Source of the DNA: an uncultured Bacteroidota bacterium
GTDB lineage: Bacteria; Bacteroidota; Bacteroidia; Chitinophagales; Chitinophagaceae
Reading direction: 5' to 3'
DNA: 64,000 nucleotides
Assembly (NCBI GenBank): GCA_903938445.1
Contig: CAJADG010000052.1
Coordinates: 1-64,000 of the forward strand
The position numbers and the translations under genes were made by a program. Positions 1-11,954 of this stretch are shown piece by piece. Numbering within the stretch: position 1 is the first letter of the stretch; the number at the start of each line of letters is the position of its first letter. The notes under the pieces are model-generated. The model saw only the letters and a program-made list of their open reading frames with translations. It was not told the origin of the DNA and did no database searches.

Positions 1-1291
<1,291 letters not shown>

Positions 1292-1341
1292 TTAATGAAT
1301 TGTAATATAAAAAAATTAATGGAGAAAAAAGCAACTTGAAT

Positions 1342-2715
1342 CTATCTTCTATTCTTCAACCAATTTTCCGGATCTAAAAACGACCCTTTATCGTTGCTTA
1401 TCATAAATAATAAGGAACCTTCTCCTTCAATATTTACTCCGGAGCGGCCTAAAAGTGTTCCGGCACGGACTTCTTGACCCACTGAAACATTAATACTGCT
1501 TAAGTGTGTATAGGTAGAGAAATATTTTCCATGTTGTACAAAAACAGTTAAATCACCATTAATATCACCCGTATATTTAACTACACCATTAGCGATACTT
1601 TTCACTGAACTTCCTTTTGGAACTGCCAATTCAATACCATCACTTTTTCTGTTCAATTTGGTCCCCGGTATGTTTTCAACACCAAAATGAACGTAAACAT
1701 TTCCTTTATCAACTGGCCAAGGAAGTCCTCCTTTATTATTTTCAATCGAAATAGATGCCTCCCTTCCTTCTTCTGTGGTTTCTAATGCTGAGTAGGGTCT
1801 ATTTCCTGAAGTATTCGTTAAGCCACCTTCTACCGCACTTACTTTATTGCCATTTTTAGTCGCTATTTTTTGTTCTGTTTTTGATACAATTGGTGCTGCT
1901 TCATTTTTTGCTTTTGCAGCTGCAGCTGCTTCATTAGCCGCTTTTAATTTTGCTTGACGTTCTTTTTCTTTTTTCTCCGCCTCTAAAGTTTCACGTCTAA
2001 TAATAGTAAGTAATGCTGATTGCATTTTTTTTCTTTGAGCCTCTTTTTGCTTTAATTGTGCAGTAACTTCTTGCTCTTTACCTTTTAATTGACTAATGAT
2101 TTTATCTTGTTCTTTTCTATCATCTACCAAAACTTTCAATTGCTCATTTTGTACTCCCAAAGTTTTTAAACGATCTTTTTTATTGGAGCCTAATTGACCT
2201 ATTTTTTGATTTAAATCTTTTTGAGACATATCAATTGCACGCGCTTGTGCCTCTCTGTTTTGACGATAACTTTTTAAATAAGTTAAGCGCTTAACAGCAT
2301 CATTAAAACTATTAGCAGAAAATAAAAAATTTAAATACTCATAACCACTTCTACTTTTATAAGCAAAGACTATACTTTTTTCATACTTACTCTTTAAAGT
2401 ATCCAAATCCTTATTTAATTTTTGAACATCTTGCTTATTGGCTTCTATTGCGTCATCAATAATTTTTACTTGTTTAGCAATACTATTTACAAGGGCTTCT
2501 CTCTTGGCAATTTTACTTTTTATAACTGCCATTTGGGCCAATGTACTTTTTTTATTTTTTTGAATTTGATCCTTCAATTGGTTTAATTCCTCTAATTCTT
2601 TCCTTAAAGTTTGCTCTTGTTTTTGCAACTCCTCTCTACTCACATTTGTTTGAGCAAAAGAACTAATGCCAATAGTAAATAAAATAAAAAATAATATTGC
2701 GCCCTTTTTAGTCAT
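1342..2715 (-). CDS. coiled-coil murein hydrolase activator, M23/LytM-like domain (EnvC-like)
   Basis: Signal peptide, long coiled coil, C-terminal LytM-like domain (GVVKYTGDINGDLTVFVQHGKYFSTYTHLSSINVSVGQEVRAGTLLGRSG). Confidence 0.85.
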   Translation of the reverse strand: MTKKGAILFFILFTIGISSFAQTNVSREELQKQEQTLRKELEELNQLKDQIQKNKKSTLAQMAVIKSKIAKREALVNSIAKQVKIIDDAIEANKQDVQKLNKDLDTLKSKYEKSIVFAYKSRSGYEYLNFLFSANSFNDAVKRLTYLKSYRQNREAQARAIDMSQKDLNQKIGQLGSNKKDRLKTLGVQNEQLKVLVDDRKEQDKIISQLKGKEQEVTAQLKQKEAQRKKMQSALLTIIRRETLEAEKKEKERQAKLKAANEAAAAAKAKNEAAPIVSKTEQKIATKNGNKVSAVEGGLTNTSGNRPYSALETTEEGREASISIENNKGGLPWPVDKGNVYVHFGVENIPGTKLNRKSDGIELAVPKGSSVKSIANGVVKYTGDINGDLTVFVQHGKYFSTYTHLSSINVSVGQEVRAGTLLGRSGVNIEGEGSLLFMISNDKGSFLDPENWLKNRR

Positions 2716-2736
2716 AAGTTATTTTGTTTCAAAAAA

Positions 2737-3561
2737 TTACCTTCTCTTTCCTGATTTTGGAATGACAAAGTTATATTTTAATGGTTCATTAAACGAATAA
2801 TCCTTCATCTCCATATGAATTTCCAATCTTGATTGTGAAGCTATTGCAATATCTCTATTGGCAGGAAATTGATTTTGCATTACCGAATTATGATTTGAAT
2901 AGGTGATATCACATGTTCGATGTTGATTAATATCAATATCATCCAATTTTAAGTGCAGAACTTTGATATTATCTTCACTCAATGTAATCAAATTTTTGAA
3001 TAATTTGCCAGCCATTCCTACCTGTAATTTGTTGGAATTCATCTTATAAGTTATAATGCTTGCATCCTCCATGAAAATAGGATTTCCGACAATCAAATCT
3101 TCCAATGTATTATAGGTAAATGGAATTTTTATTACTTCTTGAATATAAGATAAAGGACGTAACTCTACTTTTTTCTTTAATGGATAAAACAACATCACAC
3201 TATCTTTTGTGATGATTGCTTTTAAGCCAATTACACCCATTGCTCCTCTAACCGTTATATAAATTGTTTTACCTTTTTCAATGCTAATGTTAGCTATAAA
3301 TGCGTCTGAATTATTCACTGTTTCGTAATCCAATTTAACACGGGCATTCATCGTATTAAAAGCAAGCTTTGTAGTTGCTATTTTATCTACAATTTGTCTT
3401 ACTATTTCGCCAGAATCTACTTTTGTTTTTTCTGCAATTAGCTGAACTATGGCTGTGTCTTTTTTTGATAATGCATCTTGAATCACTTGCACTTTTCGAG
3501 AGGTAGCGCAGGATGCAAGTAAAAAAAGGATAGCAACAAAAAAAAGAAACCTTGAATTCAT
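2737..3561 (-). CDS. DUF4292-like lipoprotein
   Basis: Lipobox LLASC near the N-terminus; overall pattern and position next to an M23 protein and dut fit DUF4292 proteins of Bacteroidota. Confidence 0.65.
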   Translation of the reverse strand: MNSRFLFFVAILFLLASCATSRKVQVIQDALSKKDTAIVQLIAEKTKVDSGEIVRQIVDKIATTKLAFNTMNARVKLDYETVNNSDAFIANISIEKGKTIYITVRGAMGVIGLKAIITKDSVMLFYPLKKKVELRPLSYIQEVIKIPFTYNTLEDLIVGNPIFMEDASIITYKMNSNKLQVGMAGKLFKNLITLSEDNIKVLHLKLDDIDINQHRTCDITYSNHNSVMQNQFPANRDIAIASQSRLEIHMEMKDYSFNEPLKYNFVIPKSGKRR

Positions 3562-3571
3562 TTAAAAATGT

Positions 3572-4012
3572 TTATTGTTTACCAGTGTGGCCAAAACCTC
3601 CTGCCCCTCTTTCTGTGTTTTCTAATTGTTGAACCAATTCCCAACTTGCTTTTTCAACTTTTTGAAAAACAATTTGAGCAATTCTATCTCCATCTTGTAT
3701 AGTTTGTACTTCTGAAGATAAATTAATTAAAATGACTTTAATTTCACCTCTATAATCAGCATCAATGGTGCCTGGTGTATTTAAACAAGTTAACCCTTGT
3801 TTGATTGCCAATCCACTACGTGGCCTAATTTGAGCCTCCCAGTTATTTGGAATCGCAATAAATAATCCTGTGGGAATTAAAACTCGTTGCATGGGCTCCA
3901 ATTGCATTGGGGCCTCTAAAAATGCCCTTATATCCATTCCGGAAGCGCCAGTAGTGGCATAACTAGGCAATGGATGGTGGCTATTATTTACAATTTGGAT
4001 TGCTGTTGACAT
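3572..4012 (-). CDS. dut: dUTP diphosphatase
   Basis: Motifs [29 protein letters not shown] and [11 protein letters not shown]. Start at internal Met (4012) is likelier than the ORF start at 4021. Confidence 0.95.
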   Translation of the reverse strand: MSTAIQIVNNSHHPLPSYATTGASGMDIRAFLEAPMQLEPMQRVLIPTGLFIAIPNNWEAQIRPRSGLAIKQGLTCLNTPGTIDADYRGEIKVILINLSSEVQTIQDGDRIAQIVFQKVEKASWELVQQLENTERGAGGFGHTGKQ

Positions 4013-4085
4013 TAGCAACAAAAATAGGCAAATCTGAGTAAATAACCCGATGGAATAAACCCATAACTAACAAAGTATTTGTTAA

Positions 4086-5225
4086 TTAAAAGAAGAAAAT
4101 ACTACCAAATCTCAGTGTATTTGAAAGCGGATTCTTTGTAAGTCCTCCTCCGGATGGAACTAAATAACTAATATTAAATTTAGATTGTTGGTATTGAAAA
4201 CTAGTACCTAAGGTGAAATATTGCATATTACCCAAGCTCTTATTATTGTCCATAAAATAGCCCCCTCTTAAATAAAAGCGATTGGTATAATTGTATTCCG
4301 CTCCAATGGATGCTTTTAAAGATTCTGAAAATGGCATTCCATATTGCGTTGAAAAGGAATTGAAATAACTATTTATTACAGACTGAGTAAAATATTGATT
4401 TACAGACTCAGTGTTGGTATTATCTGGACTAGCCGGCACCATTAATCTATTCACATCAACTCCAAATTCCAATGAGTTGTCCATATCAAACTTATTGAGA
4501 TACCCTACTCCAACACCAATATTTGCAGGTATTAAATATTTATTTTTTGTTTCATTCGAGTAACTAATTTTTCCTCCTAAATTAGATAATAGCAAACCAG
4601 CATGAAATCCATTTAAATCTTGATTTTGTTTATAAAACAAAGAAATATCTGCTGCTGCAGTACTACCTGCTTTATAGTTAATTGCAGAGGCACCAAATGA
4701 ACCTTGCACTAATTTAGAGTAGATATATCTTAATGTTGCACCAATACTTAATTTGTCATTTAACAATAAACTATATCCAATATCATAACTGAATTCTGTA
4801 GGTTTTTGAGAAGGCAAAGTTGTAAGTCCAGATTCATCCGTAAAATCAATATTCCCTAAACTAAAAAAACGTAAAGAGCTATTAATCGCACTTTGATCAT
4901 TTAATTTTTTATAATAACCAGCACTAGCAAGATAAACATCACTTAATCCTAAATCTTTTAACCAAGGGGTATAGTTAATTAAAAAACCTTGTCGCTCGGT
5001 TAAATAGGGCAATTTAGCAGTGTTTCCAAATAAATCATTTGCTTCTGGTGTCATTCCTAATGATAAATTTCCCATTCCGCCTGAACGTGCATCAGGTGAA
5101 ATCATCATAAAAGGCACTGCTGTACTTTGTAATTTTAAGGAAGTAGTTTGTGCCTGACTTTTTTGAACAGTTAGGAATATACAAATGAAAACCAAATATT
5201 TAATAAACTTATTAAAGTAATTCAT
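4086..5225 (-). CDS. porV: type IX secretion system outer membrane protein PorV (LptO)
   Basis: VPFMMISPDARSGGMGNLSLGMTPEANDLFGNTAKLPY is a PorV signature; adjacent to porU. Confidence 0.9.
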   Translation of the reverse strand: MNYFNKFIKYLVFICIFLTVQKSQAQTTSLKLQSTAVPFMMISPDARSGGMGNLSLGMTPEANDLFGNTAKLPYLTERQGFLINYTPWLKDLGLSDVYLASAGYYKKLNDQSAINSSLRFFSLGNIDFTDESGLTTLPSQKPTEFSYDIGYSLLLNDKLSIGATLRYIYSKLVQGSFGASAINYKAGSTAAADISLFYKQNQDLNGFHAGLLLSNLGGKISYSNETKNKYLIPANIGVGVGYLNKFDMDNSLEFGVDVNRLMVPASPDNTNTESVNQYFTQSVINSYFNSFSTQYGMPFSESLKASIGAEYNYTNRFYLRGGYFMDNNKSLGNMQYFTLGTSFQYQQSKFNISYLVPSGGGLTKNPLSNTLRFGSIFFF

Positions 5226-5270
5226 GCTAATGATTGTTATAACATAAAGGTAATAAAAGAACTTTGTTTT

Positions 5271-8200
5271 CTACAATTTGATAAAAGTATTTGTAGTAGC
5301 AACTATCCTAGAATTAGACTTGACGCTAAATTTATAAAAATAAATGCCTGGGCTAAGTTTAATTCCAGGAATTACTTTGCCATCCCAATCAAAATAAATT
5401 CTATTTTGATTCATTACTTGTAAATTGTTTTGTGCATACAAAAGCTTTCCAGACCAATCGAATACTTCAAACAAAACTTGGTCAGTTTCTCCAATTTGAT
5501 TTGTTTCAAAACTGAAGCGCGTTTTGTCTACAAACGGATTTGGATAATTAATCGCATTTTTGATTTGGAGGTTTTCGGTATTTGGCACTTCAAATGTTAA
5601 AGTATCTACATTACTATTCCCAAAAAGATCCCATGCTTTAATTATTATACGATGAAATCCAGCTGAAAGCAGCGGTAATGAATACTGAATTTTTCCTGAC
5701 TTATAGGTATCAACATCTGTGACAAAATAATTGTTAAGTACCATTTGAATTGGATTGTTATCTATCCAAATTGACAAATCATGACCCAAAATATTTCCTG
5801 ATGTTTGGATACCTGAACTATCAGATAAATGAATATATAAAGTAGAGTTTGCCATTGCCCAACCTCCTTGTTTAAATAAAGGATCATTTAAAAATGCACT
5901 TATTACAGGACCACTTGTATCCCGATTATTTATTGCTTGATTATATTTTACATAAATTGAATCTAAAATGATGCTAGCAGCATAATTGGTATCCAACGTT
6001 GCTAGTTCAATTCTTAATGGATTACTTGAATTCACAACTTGAACAGGTAATATAAAATCAATATTATACTTTCCATTGATTACACTTGCCTTCCCTTTGA
6101 ATAATATATTTTCTTGTACTACAATTGGAACAGACATACTTGTGGATAAATTGGCTAATGTTTTTTTAGTTTTTGCTGCGTCATAAATAATCATTTCTAA
6201 ATGACCATTATAGTTTGACATTAGTAATCCATTTTTCAAAACATTCCCTTGCAGTGTATATTTAGTTCCTGTCAATAAAGTATCCTGTCCAATAAAATTT
6301 TTATCATTTATTTTTTGGATATTAACTTGATAATTAGGGAGATTTAATTTTAATGCAGGATCTCCAATAAGATTAAATTTTAAATCATTCACCCTATCTC
6401 CCCCATTTGCCCAATCCGCAGTTTTTGCTTTTTGCAAAGCCTCACCAATTGAATTATAAAATCCACTGGAATTTTTTACCAAAAGTTGTTGGATAAACAA
6501 ATCATTGATTTGTTTATTACTATATGCAAACACTAATCTATTGGCAGCAACTAGCCCAATAATTCCATTTCCGTTTTTCATTAAAGCATCCCAAGCAATA
6601 GCCTGTAAGCCAGGCTGGTCAAAGGGTGCAAAATTACAAGATGCAGTTACCATCAATGGTAGTTTACCCGAATTTTTCCAAAGATCAAATTGAGTTTGTG
6701 AAATAATTGCCTCTTCTGATAATCTCAAATAATTACCATGTCCAGTATAATTTAAAAGCAAAGTCCCGTCTTGTATTGATTGTTGTATTGCATTAAAAGC
6801 TAGCGGATAAGTATTCCCTGAGGAAGAACTTACAGGAGTAAAAAAATCAAGATAAATTTTATTTTGATCCCATTGAGGCGCAATCCCTTGCAAATGATTT
6901 ATGATAGACTCAGCATCTTGTAAATGCAAATTATAATCTCCATCATCTGCAACCCAAGTGATTTTATTTTCCCAAGTGCCACCAATATTATTTGTTTGAT
7001 AATTTATTAATTTATTAATAGTTGTATCCGCTTCCTGTGAAGTTCTTGCAGGAATTCTACCCACACTTAGCTGTAATTGTTTTAATGCATTGTAATTATT
7101 TACATCGTCATTTGTAGTCAAAGCTGAAAAGAAATCATCCGTAGAAAAACTTGACAAAATTGAATTTGAATTTACACTTTCATAAGTTGGCAATTCTTGT
7201 TCAATATTTATTTTACGGTAATTAAAATTACCAATACCTAATAATAAAAGGTATTTCGGAGCATTCACTTTATTTTGTATTGCATCATTAAAAAGTGATT
7301 TTAAATAATTACGAATACCCACCGCACTTACTTGCCCACCCGAAAAATCGTTATATAATTCCTTGGCATTTGCTACAATTGCTTTTCTTCCAAACTGTGT
7401 TTGCTGAAATTTTTGATATTTATTTGCTGCATTTAAAAATGCAGGGGCAGTTATAATTACATAATCAACTCCAAGATTGTTTTGGGGTACATTTTGATTA
7501 TTAACTGTGCCTAGTAAAGTTGGAGTTTCAAATGCTGACTGCCTAACTCCAAAAAAATTGGATAAAGAATCTAAGGATTGTAAAAAAAATCCATTTCCAT
7601 TAACGTCAGTGCCCACTTTAATTTCCTTTGGATTTTGAATATTTGAAACATTCCAAATAATTGCACTGGGATCTATATTTTGAATTTTGCAATTGGCAAT
7701 TTTATTTGATTGCAATCCGTCTTCTATAGCAAAAGCAAGCGTGCTATCCTGCCAAAATCCAATTGATTTTTTAGCGTGAATTTCAACAAAATCTATCCAA
7801 CCTGTACTTGTGGAATTAGTTGAATTAAATGTAATTTTTAACGTTGATTTTGAAGGCCAACTAATTTGTGTATTTACGGAAAAACTATCCATTTTTTCTG
7901 ATGCAATATCATCATACAACATACCAGAAACTGGTGATAAAGTTGACGATTTTACAACTTGATCATTTAATACAAAATCAAATTGCCCATTTTCTTGATA
8001 GGTAGTGGAGGCAACGTGATAATTACTTTTCAATTCACTCAACGCATTCATACCTTGGGTTGGAAATGGGAATAAAAATTGAGTGATTTTTCCAGAACCC
8101 ACACCCATTGGTGGGCCATAAAATGTTTTACCACTGTTTAATAATGAAATACTATCTTTTTCAAAAAGAAAATGCTGATTGAATATTTCTTTTGAAATGG

Positions 8201-8675
8201 TATTTTGAGATGACAAATCCTGAACCCCAATTCTTTTACCATTTTGACCAGTTGTTAAAAAATAAAAGACCGTATCTGAACTTGAATAATTGTTGTGTAC
8301 CATTCGTCTAATAGTACTATCGTATTTCCAATAAATTGCCCCTTGATTGTAAAATAAAATATAATCTGTTGTATTAATCTGACCATCACCACCATCCACT
8401 ATTTTTATTGAATTTTCTGTTAACCCCAAAGCTGGACTGTTCGGCACCCTGTCGTTTAAATTGGATAAATCAAAACCAAATAATTGTAATTGACTGGAAG
8501 TAATGGGCAAGGTATAGCCCAAACTCGCAAGCTGGGCTCCCGTTAATTTATAAATACCTTGTTTCACAGCTCCTATTTTTGTCCATTTACCAGTTGATAA
8601 AGGGCTGGTTTGCGCCTTTAAAACACTTGAAATTGTCAAAAAACCCATTAAATATGATAAAAGGAGCCTATTCAT
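5271..8675 (-). CDS. porU: type IX secretion system sortase PorU (C25 gingipain-like peptidase)
   Basis: C25 catalytic motifs LLLNYTGHGNYLRLSEE (His) and MVTASCNFAPFD (Cys); C-terminal NAINYPNPFVDKTRFSFE domain; next to porV. Confidence 0.92.
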   Translation of the reverse strand: MNRLLLSYLMGFLTISSVLKAQTSPLSTGKWTKIGAVKQGIYKLTGAQLASLGYTLPITSSQLQLFGFDLSNLNDRVPNSPALGLTENSIKIVDGGDGQINTTDYILFYNQGAIYWKYDSTIRRMVHNNYSSSDTVFYFLTTGQNGKRIGVQDLSSQNTISKEIFNQHFLFEKDSISLLNSGKTFYGPPMGVGSGKITQFLFPFPTQGMNALSELKSNYHVASTTYQENGQFDFVLNDQVVKSSTLSPVSGMLYDDIASEKMDSFSVNTQISWPSKSTLKITFNSTNSTSTGWIDFVEIHAKKSIGFWQDSTLAFAIEDGLQSNKIANCKIQNIDPSAIIWNVSNIQNPKEIKVGTDVNGNGFFLQSLDSLSNFFGVRQSAFETPTLLGTVNNQNVPQNNLGVDYVIITAPAFLNAANKYQKFQQTQFGRKAIVANAKELYNDFSGGQVSAVGIRNYLKSLFNDAIQNKVNAPKYLLLLGIGNFNYRKINIEQELPTYESVNSNSILSSFSTDDFFSALTTNDDVNNYNALKQLQLSVGRIPARTSQEADTTINKLINYQTNNIGGTWENKITWVADDGDYNLHLQDAESIINHLQGIAPQWDQNKIYLDFFTPVSSSSGNTYPLAFNAIQQSIQDGTLLLNYTGHGNYLRLSEEAIISQTQFDLWKNSGKLPLMVTASCNFAPFDQPGLQAIAWDALMKNGNGIIGLVAANRLVFAYSNKQINDLFIQQLLVKNSSGFYNSIGEALQKAKTADWANGGDRVNDLKFNLIGDPALKLNLPNYQVNIQKINDKNFIGQDTLLTGTKYTLQGNVLKNGLLMSNYNGHLEMIIYDAAKTKKTLANLSTSMSVPIVVQENILFKGKASVINGKYNIDFILPVQVVNSSNPLRIELATLDTNYAASIILDSIYVKYNQAINNRDTSGPVISAFLNDPLFKQGGWAMANSTLYIHLSDSSGIQTSGNILGHDLSIWIDNNPIQMVLNNYFVTDVDTYKSGKIQYSLPLLSAGFHRIIIKAWDLFGNSNVDTLTFEVPNTENLQIKNAINYPNPFVDKTRFSFETNQIGETDQVLFEVFDWSGKLLYAQNNLQVMNQNRIYFDWDGKVIPGIKLSPGIYFYKFSVKSNSRIVATTNTFIKL

Positions 8676-8788
8676 AGCTCAAAATTAGGGTTTTACTAAC
8701 ATAAGAATATGCAAAAGGCATGTCTAAATAAGCAAAAACAAAGTATATTCGCAGCAACATTTTACTAGATTTAGACTAAATTTTATAT

Positions 8789-10120
8789 ATGAATTTCATC
8801 AACAGTATTTTATTGTTTTTCGCGGTATTATTATTAGGACCAACAGTGGTTTCAACATTACAAACCAAGGAAATTAATTCTGTTCAATTCGCAGCTACAA
8901 AAAATGATCCATATGAAGGTACTGTTCTAGTAAGAGGAGGCACTTTTGCAATGGGTATGAATACAGAGGAAAGTGAAATGAGACAATGGAATAATACACT
9001 ACGCAGAAAAACGGTTAGCTCCTTTCGTATTGATGTTTATGAAGTAAGTAATAAAAAATATAGAGATTATACACATTGGCTAGAAAATTTAGCCAAGGAT
9101 TCAGCTCAATATAAAGATTTAGCCATTGAAGCATTACCTGATACATTAGTTTGGAAAACTCCATTATCTTACAACGAGCCAATGGTATTGGGATACTTTA
9201 GAGCAAAGGCTTTTAATGATTACCCAGTTGTTGGTGTTAGTTGGGAACAAGCAAATAAATATTGTCGTTGGAGAACTGATAGAGCTAATGAAAAAACACT
9301 TATCTATTATGGAATTTTAAATTCAAAACAAAGATATGTTGGGAAAATTGCAGGTAGAGAAAAGTTAATGGACTCAACCGCAAAAGGAAATGCTCGCTTT
9401 GTTAAATCTGGAGAAGAATTTATCATGGTTCCCGATTTTCGTTTACCTACAGAGGCTGAATGGGAATATGCTGCAAAAGTCTCCAGCTCAAAAAATTATG
9501 TTTCTAATTTTAAAAATGCAAGAGCAGGAGTAAATTCCGCACATCCCAATGCAAGTGTTGCTCAATCTGACTCCCCTTTCCCTTGGAGCAGCAATGGCAA
9601 TAATGCAATAAGGTCAATAAAAAAATCTGATCAAGGAATGTATACGGCTAATTTTAAAAATGGCCAAGGTGATTACATGGGTATGATCGGTTATTCAAAT
9701 GATGGAGCGGGCATACCTAGTAAAGTTTATAGCTTTACTCCAAGCAGAATTGGAATTTACAATTTAAACGGAAATGTGAATGAATGGGTTGCTGATATTT
9801 ACAGACCATTAAGCGGAGATGATATGGATGATTTTAATCCATACAGAGGAGATAGTACTTTAGATGGAGACGACGAAAGTTTAGTTCAATACGAATCTGG
9901 AGTAAATACATTGATTTCAAATAAATCAAGAGTATATAAAGGGGGTAGCTGGAAAGATCGACCATACTGGTTAAATCCAGGTACAAGAAGATTTCTAGAC
10001 CAAGATAAATCAAGCAGTACTATTGGATTTAGATGTGTATCCTCTGCCTTTGGATTTGACGCGGCAAGTGATGTTACCGATCAATCTATTCCTTGGTATA
10101 AGAGACTTTTTAAAAAATAA
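8789..10120 (+). CDS. gldJ: SUMF1/formylglycine-generating-enzyme-fold gliding motility protein, GldJ-like
   Basis: FGE-sulfatase fold motifs (VLVRGGTFAMGMN, PVVGVSWEQANKYCRWRT, RLPTEAEWEYAA, GNVNEWVADIY, GGSWKDRPYW, IGFRCV); divergent neighbour of porU/porV. Confidence 0.8.
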   Translation: MNFINSILLFFAVLLLGPTVVSTLQTKEINSVQFAATKNDPYEGTVLVRGGTFAMGMNTEESEMRQWNNTLRRKTVSSFRIDVYEVSNKKYRDYTHWLENLAKDSAQYKDLAIEALPDTLVWKTPLSYNEPMVLGYFRAKAFNDYPVVGVSWEQANKYCRWRTDRANEKTLIYYGILNSKQRYVGKIAGREKLMDSTAKGNARFVKSGEEFIMVPDFRLPTEAEWEYAAKVSSSKNYVSNFKNARAGVNSAHPNASVAQSDSPFPWSSNGNNAIRSIKKSDQGMYTANFKNGQGDYMGMIGYSNDGAGIPSKVYSFTPSRIGIYNLNGNVNEWVADIYRPLSGDDMDDFNPYRGDSTLDGDDESLVQYESGVNTLISNKSRVYKGGSWKDRPYWLNPGTRRFLDQDKSSSTIGFRCVSSAFGFDAASDVTDQSIPWYKRLFKK

Positions 10121-10124
10121 GCTA

Positions 10125-10604
10125 ATGAAATTACGCATTGGCTCAGGAATTGATTTTCATCAATTAGTAGAAGGTAGAGATTTGTGGATTGGTGGTATTA
10201 AAATACCGCACACAAAAGGTGCATTAGGCCATAGCGATGCGGATGTTTTATTACACGCTATTTGTGATGCATTATTGGGAGCTTTAAGTTTAGGTGATAT
10301 AGGCACTCATTTCCCTGATACCGACAATACTTATAAAAACATTGATAGTAAAATTTTATTAGCACGTACTTACGATTTAATCACTGCACAGGGATATGAA
10401 ATTGTAAATATTGATGCAACGCTTTGCTTAGAAGCTCCAAAAATTAAGCCTTATGTTATTGAAATGCAAAACTGCATTGCTAGCATTTTAAAAATTGGAG
10501 ATAAAGATATTTCAATCAAAGCTACTACTACTGAAACCATGGGTTTCACTGGACGACAAGAAGGCTTGGTTGCAATGGCTACTTGTTTACTTAGTGCTAA
10601 ATAG
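10125..10604 (+). CDS. ispF: 2-C-methyl-D-erythritol 2,4-cyclodiphosphate synthase
   Basis: MKLRIGSGIDFHQLVEGRDLWIGGIKIPHTKGALGHSDADVLLHAICDALLGALSLGDIGTHFPDTD. The ORF call from 10023 overlaps gldJ; ATG at 10125 is in frame and gives a canonical N-terminus. Confidence 0.95.
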   Translation: MKLRIGSGIDFHQLVEGRDLWIGGIKIPHTKGALGHSDADVLLHAICDALLGALSLGDIGTHFPDTDNTYKNIDSKILLARTYDLITAQGYEIVNIDATLCLEAPKIKPYVIEMQNCIASILKIGDKDISIKATTTETMGFTGRQEGLVAMATCLLSAK

Positions 10605-10619
10605 TTAAATCATTCTACA

Positions 10620-11921
10620 ATGATCAAGCTCCCCTCTATTGCTTACTTGTATGAAATCTTTAAGCAGTATCCTTCTGTTCAAACTGATACCAGAAAATTA
10701 AAATCAGGTGATATTTATTTTGCATTAAAAGGCCCCAATTTCAATGGAAACCTATTTGCAGAAAAAGCTTTAGAGGCAGGTGCATCTTATGCAATTGTTG
10801 ATGAAGAGGTAGCTGCCGATGCAAAATGGAATGATAAGATTTTATTGGTTCAAGATGGCCTTAGTTCTTTACAAGCACTTGCTAAATACCATCGCGAACA
10901 ATTCAATATTCCTTTTATTGGGATCACAGGTAGCAATGGTAAAACAACTACAAAGGAATTAGTATATACAGTACTCGCTAGTCATTATACAACTTATACT
11001 ACACAAGGAAATTTAAATAATCATATTGGCGTACCCCTGACCCTATTAAGCATTCATCCAGATGCACAAATGGCGGTAATTGAAATGGGTGCTAATCATT
11101 TACATGAAATTGCAAGTTATTGTGAATATGCAATACCTAATTATGGGCTCATTACCAATTGTGGTAAAGCCCATTTAGAAGGATTTGGTTCAGAGGAAGG
11201 TGTTAAAAAAGGCAAGGGTGAATTATTTGATTTCTTAAGGGACCATAATGGAACTGCTTTTATTATGAGTGACTATGATTACTTACAAAACATGAGTAAA
11301 GGTATTAGCAATGTAATTACTTATGGCACTCAATCAGGAACATTACAAGCAAAGGCCAATACGGTGAATGGATTTTTACAAGTAAATTTTACACAAGGTT
11401 TTGAAATGGAATGTATTCAAACACAATTGGTGGGAGAATATAATTTACCTAATATTTTAGCTGCAGTAAGTATCGGTATTTACTTTAAAGTACCTGCTGA
11501 AAAAATTAAATCGGCTATTGAAAATTATGCACCAACCAATAGTCGTTCTCAATTATTAAAATGGAAAGAAAATGATGTTATTTTAGATGCTTACAATGCT
11601 AATCCAAGTAGCATGAAATTGGCAATTGAGAATTTTGCCAAATTAAATGCTACTCATAAAATTGTTTGCATTGGTGGTATGAAGGAACTTGGCACCACTA
11701 GTTTGGAGGAGCATCAACAACTTATTCATTTACTACAACAAACTCAATGGGAGCAGGTCGTTTTAGTGGGTGGCGATTTTGAACATTGTCAACACCATTA
11801 TCTTTTCTTCCCTAATGCATTAGAAGCAAAAGCTTGGCTTGCTGAACAAAATTATAAAGACAGATCTATTTTAATAAAGGGATCTAGAGGAATCCAAATG
11901 GAACAGGTGTTAGATTTATAA
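10620..11921 (+). CDS. murF: UDP-N-acetylmuramoyl-tripeptide--D-alanyl-D-alanine ligase
   Basis: Mur ligase motifs (GITGSNGKTTTKEL, EMGANHLHEIASYCEYAIPNYGLITNCGKAHLEGFGS, DAYNANPSSM). Confidence 0.95.
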   Translation: MIKLPSIAYLYEIFKQYPSVQTDTRKLKSGDIYFALKGPNFNGNLFAEKALEAGASYAIVDEEVAADAKWNDKILLVQDGLSSLQALAKYHREQFNIPFIGITGSNGKTTTKELVYTVLASHYTTYTTQGNLNNHIGVPLTLLSIHPDAQMAVIEMGANHLHEIASYCEYAIPNYGLITNCGKAHLEGFGSEEGVKKGKGELFDFLRDHNGTAFIMSDYDYLQNMSKGISNVITYGTQSGTLQAKANTVNGFLQVNFTQGFEMECIQTQLVGEYNLPNILAAVSIGIYFKVPAEKIKSAIENYAPTNSRSQLLKWKENDVILDAYNANPSSMKLAIENFAKLNATHKIVCIGGMKELGTTSLEEHQQLIHLLQQTQWEQVVLVGGDFEHCQHHYLFFPNALEAKAWLAEQNYKDRSILIKGSRGIQMEQVLDL

Positions 11922-11954
11922 ACAGCCCTCCTTTTAATTTAATACCTTTGCAGC

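Noticed and set aside
10023-10124. N-terminal extension of ispF overlapping gldJ
   Set aside because: Canonical IspF N-terminus begins at 10125; the extension is out-of-frame gldJ sequence.
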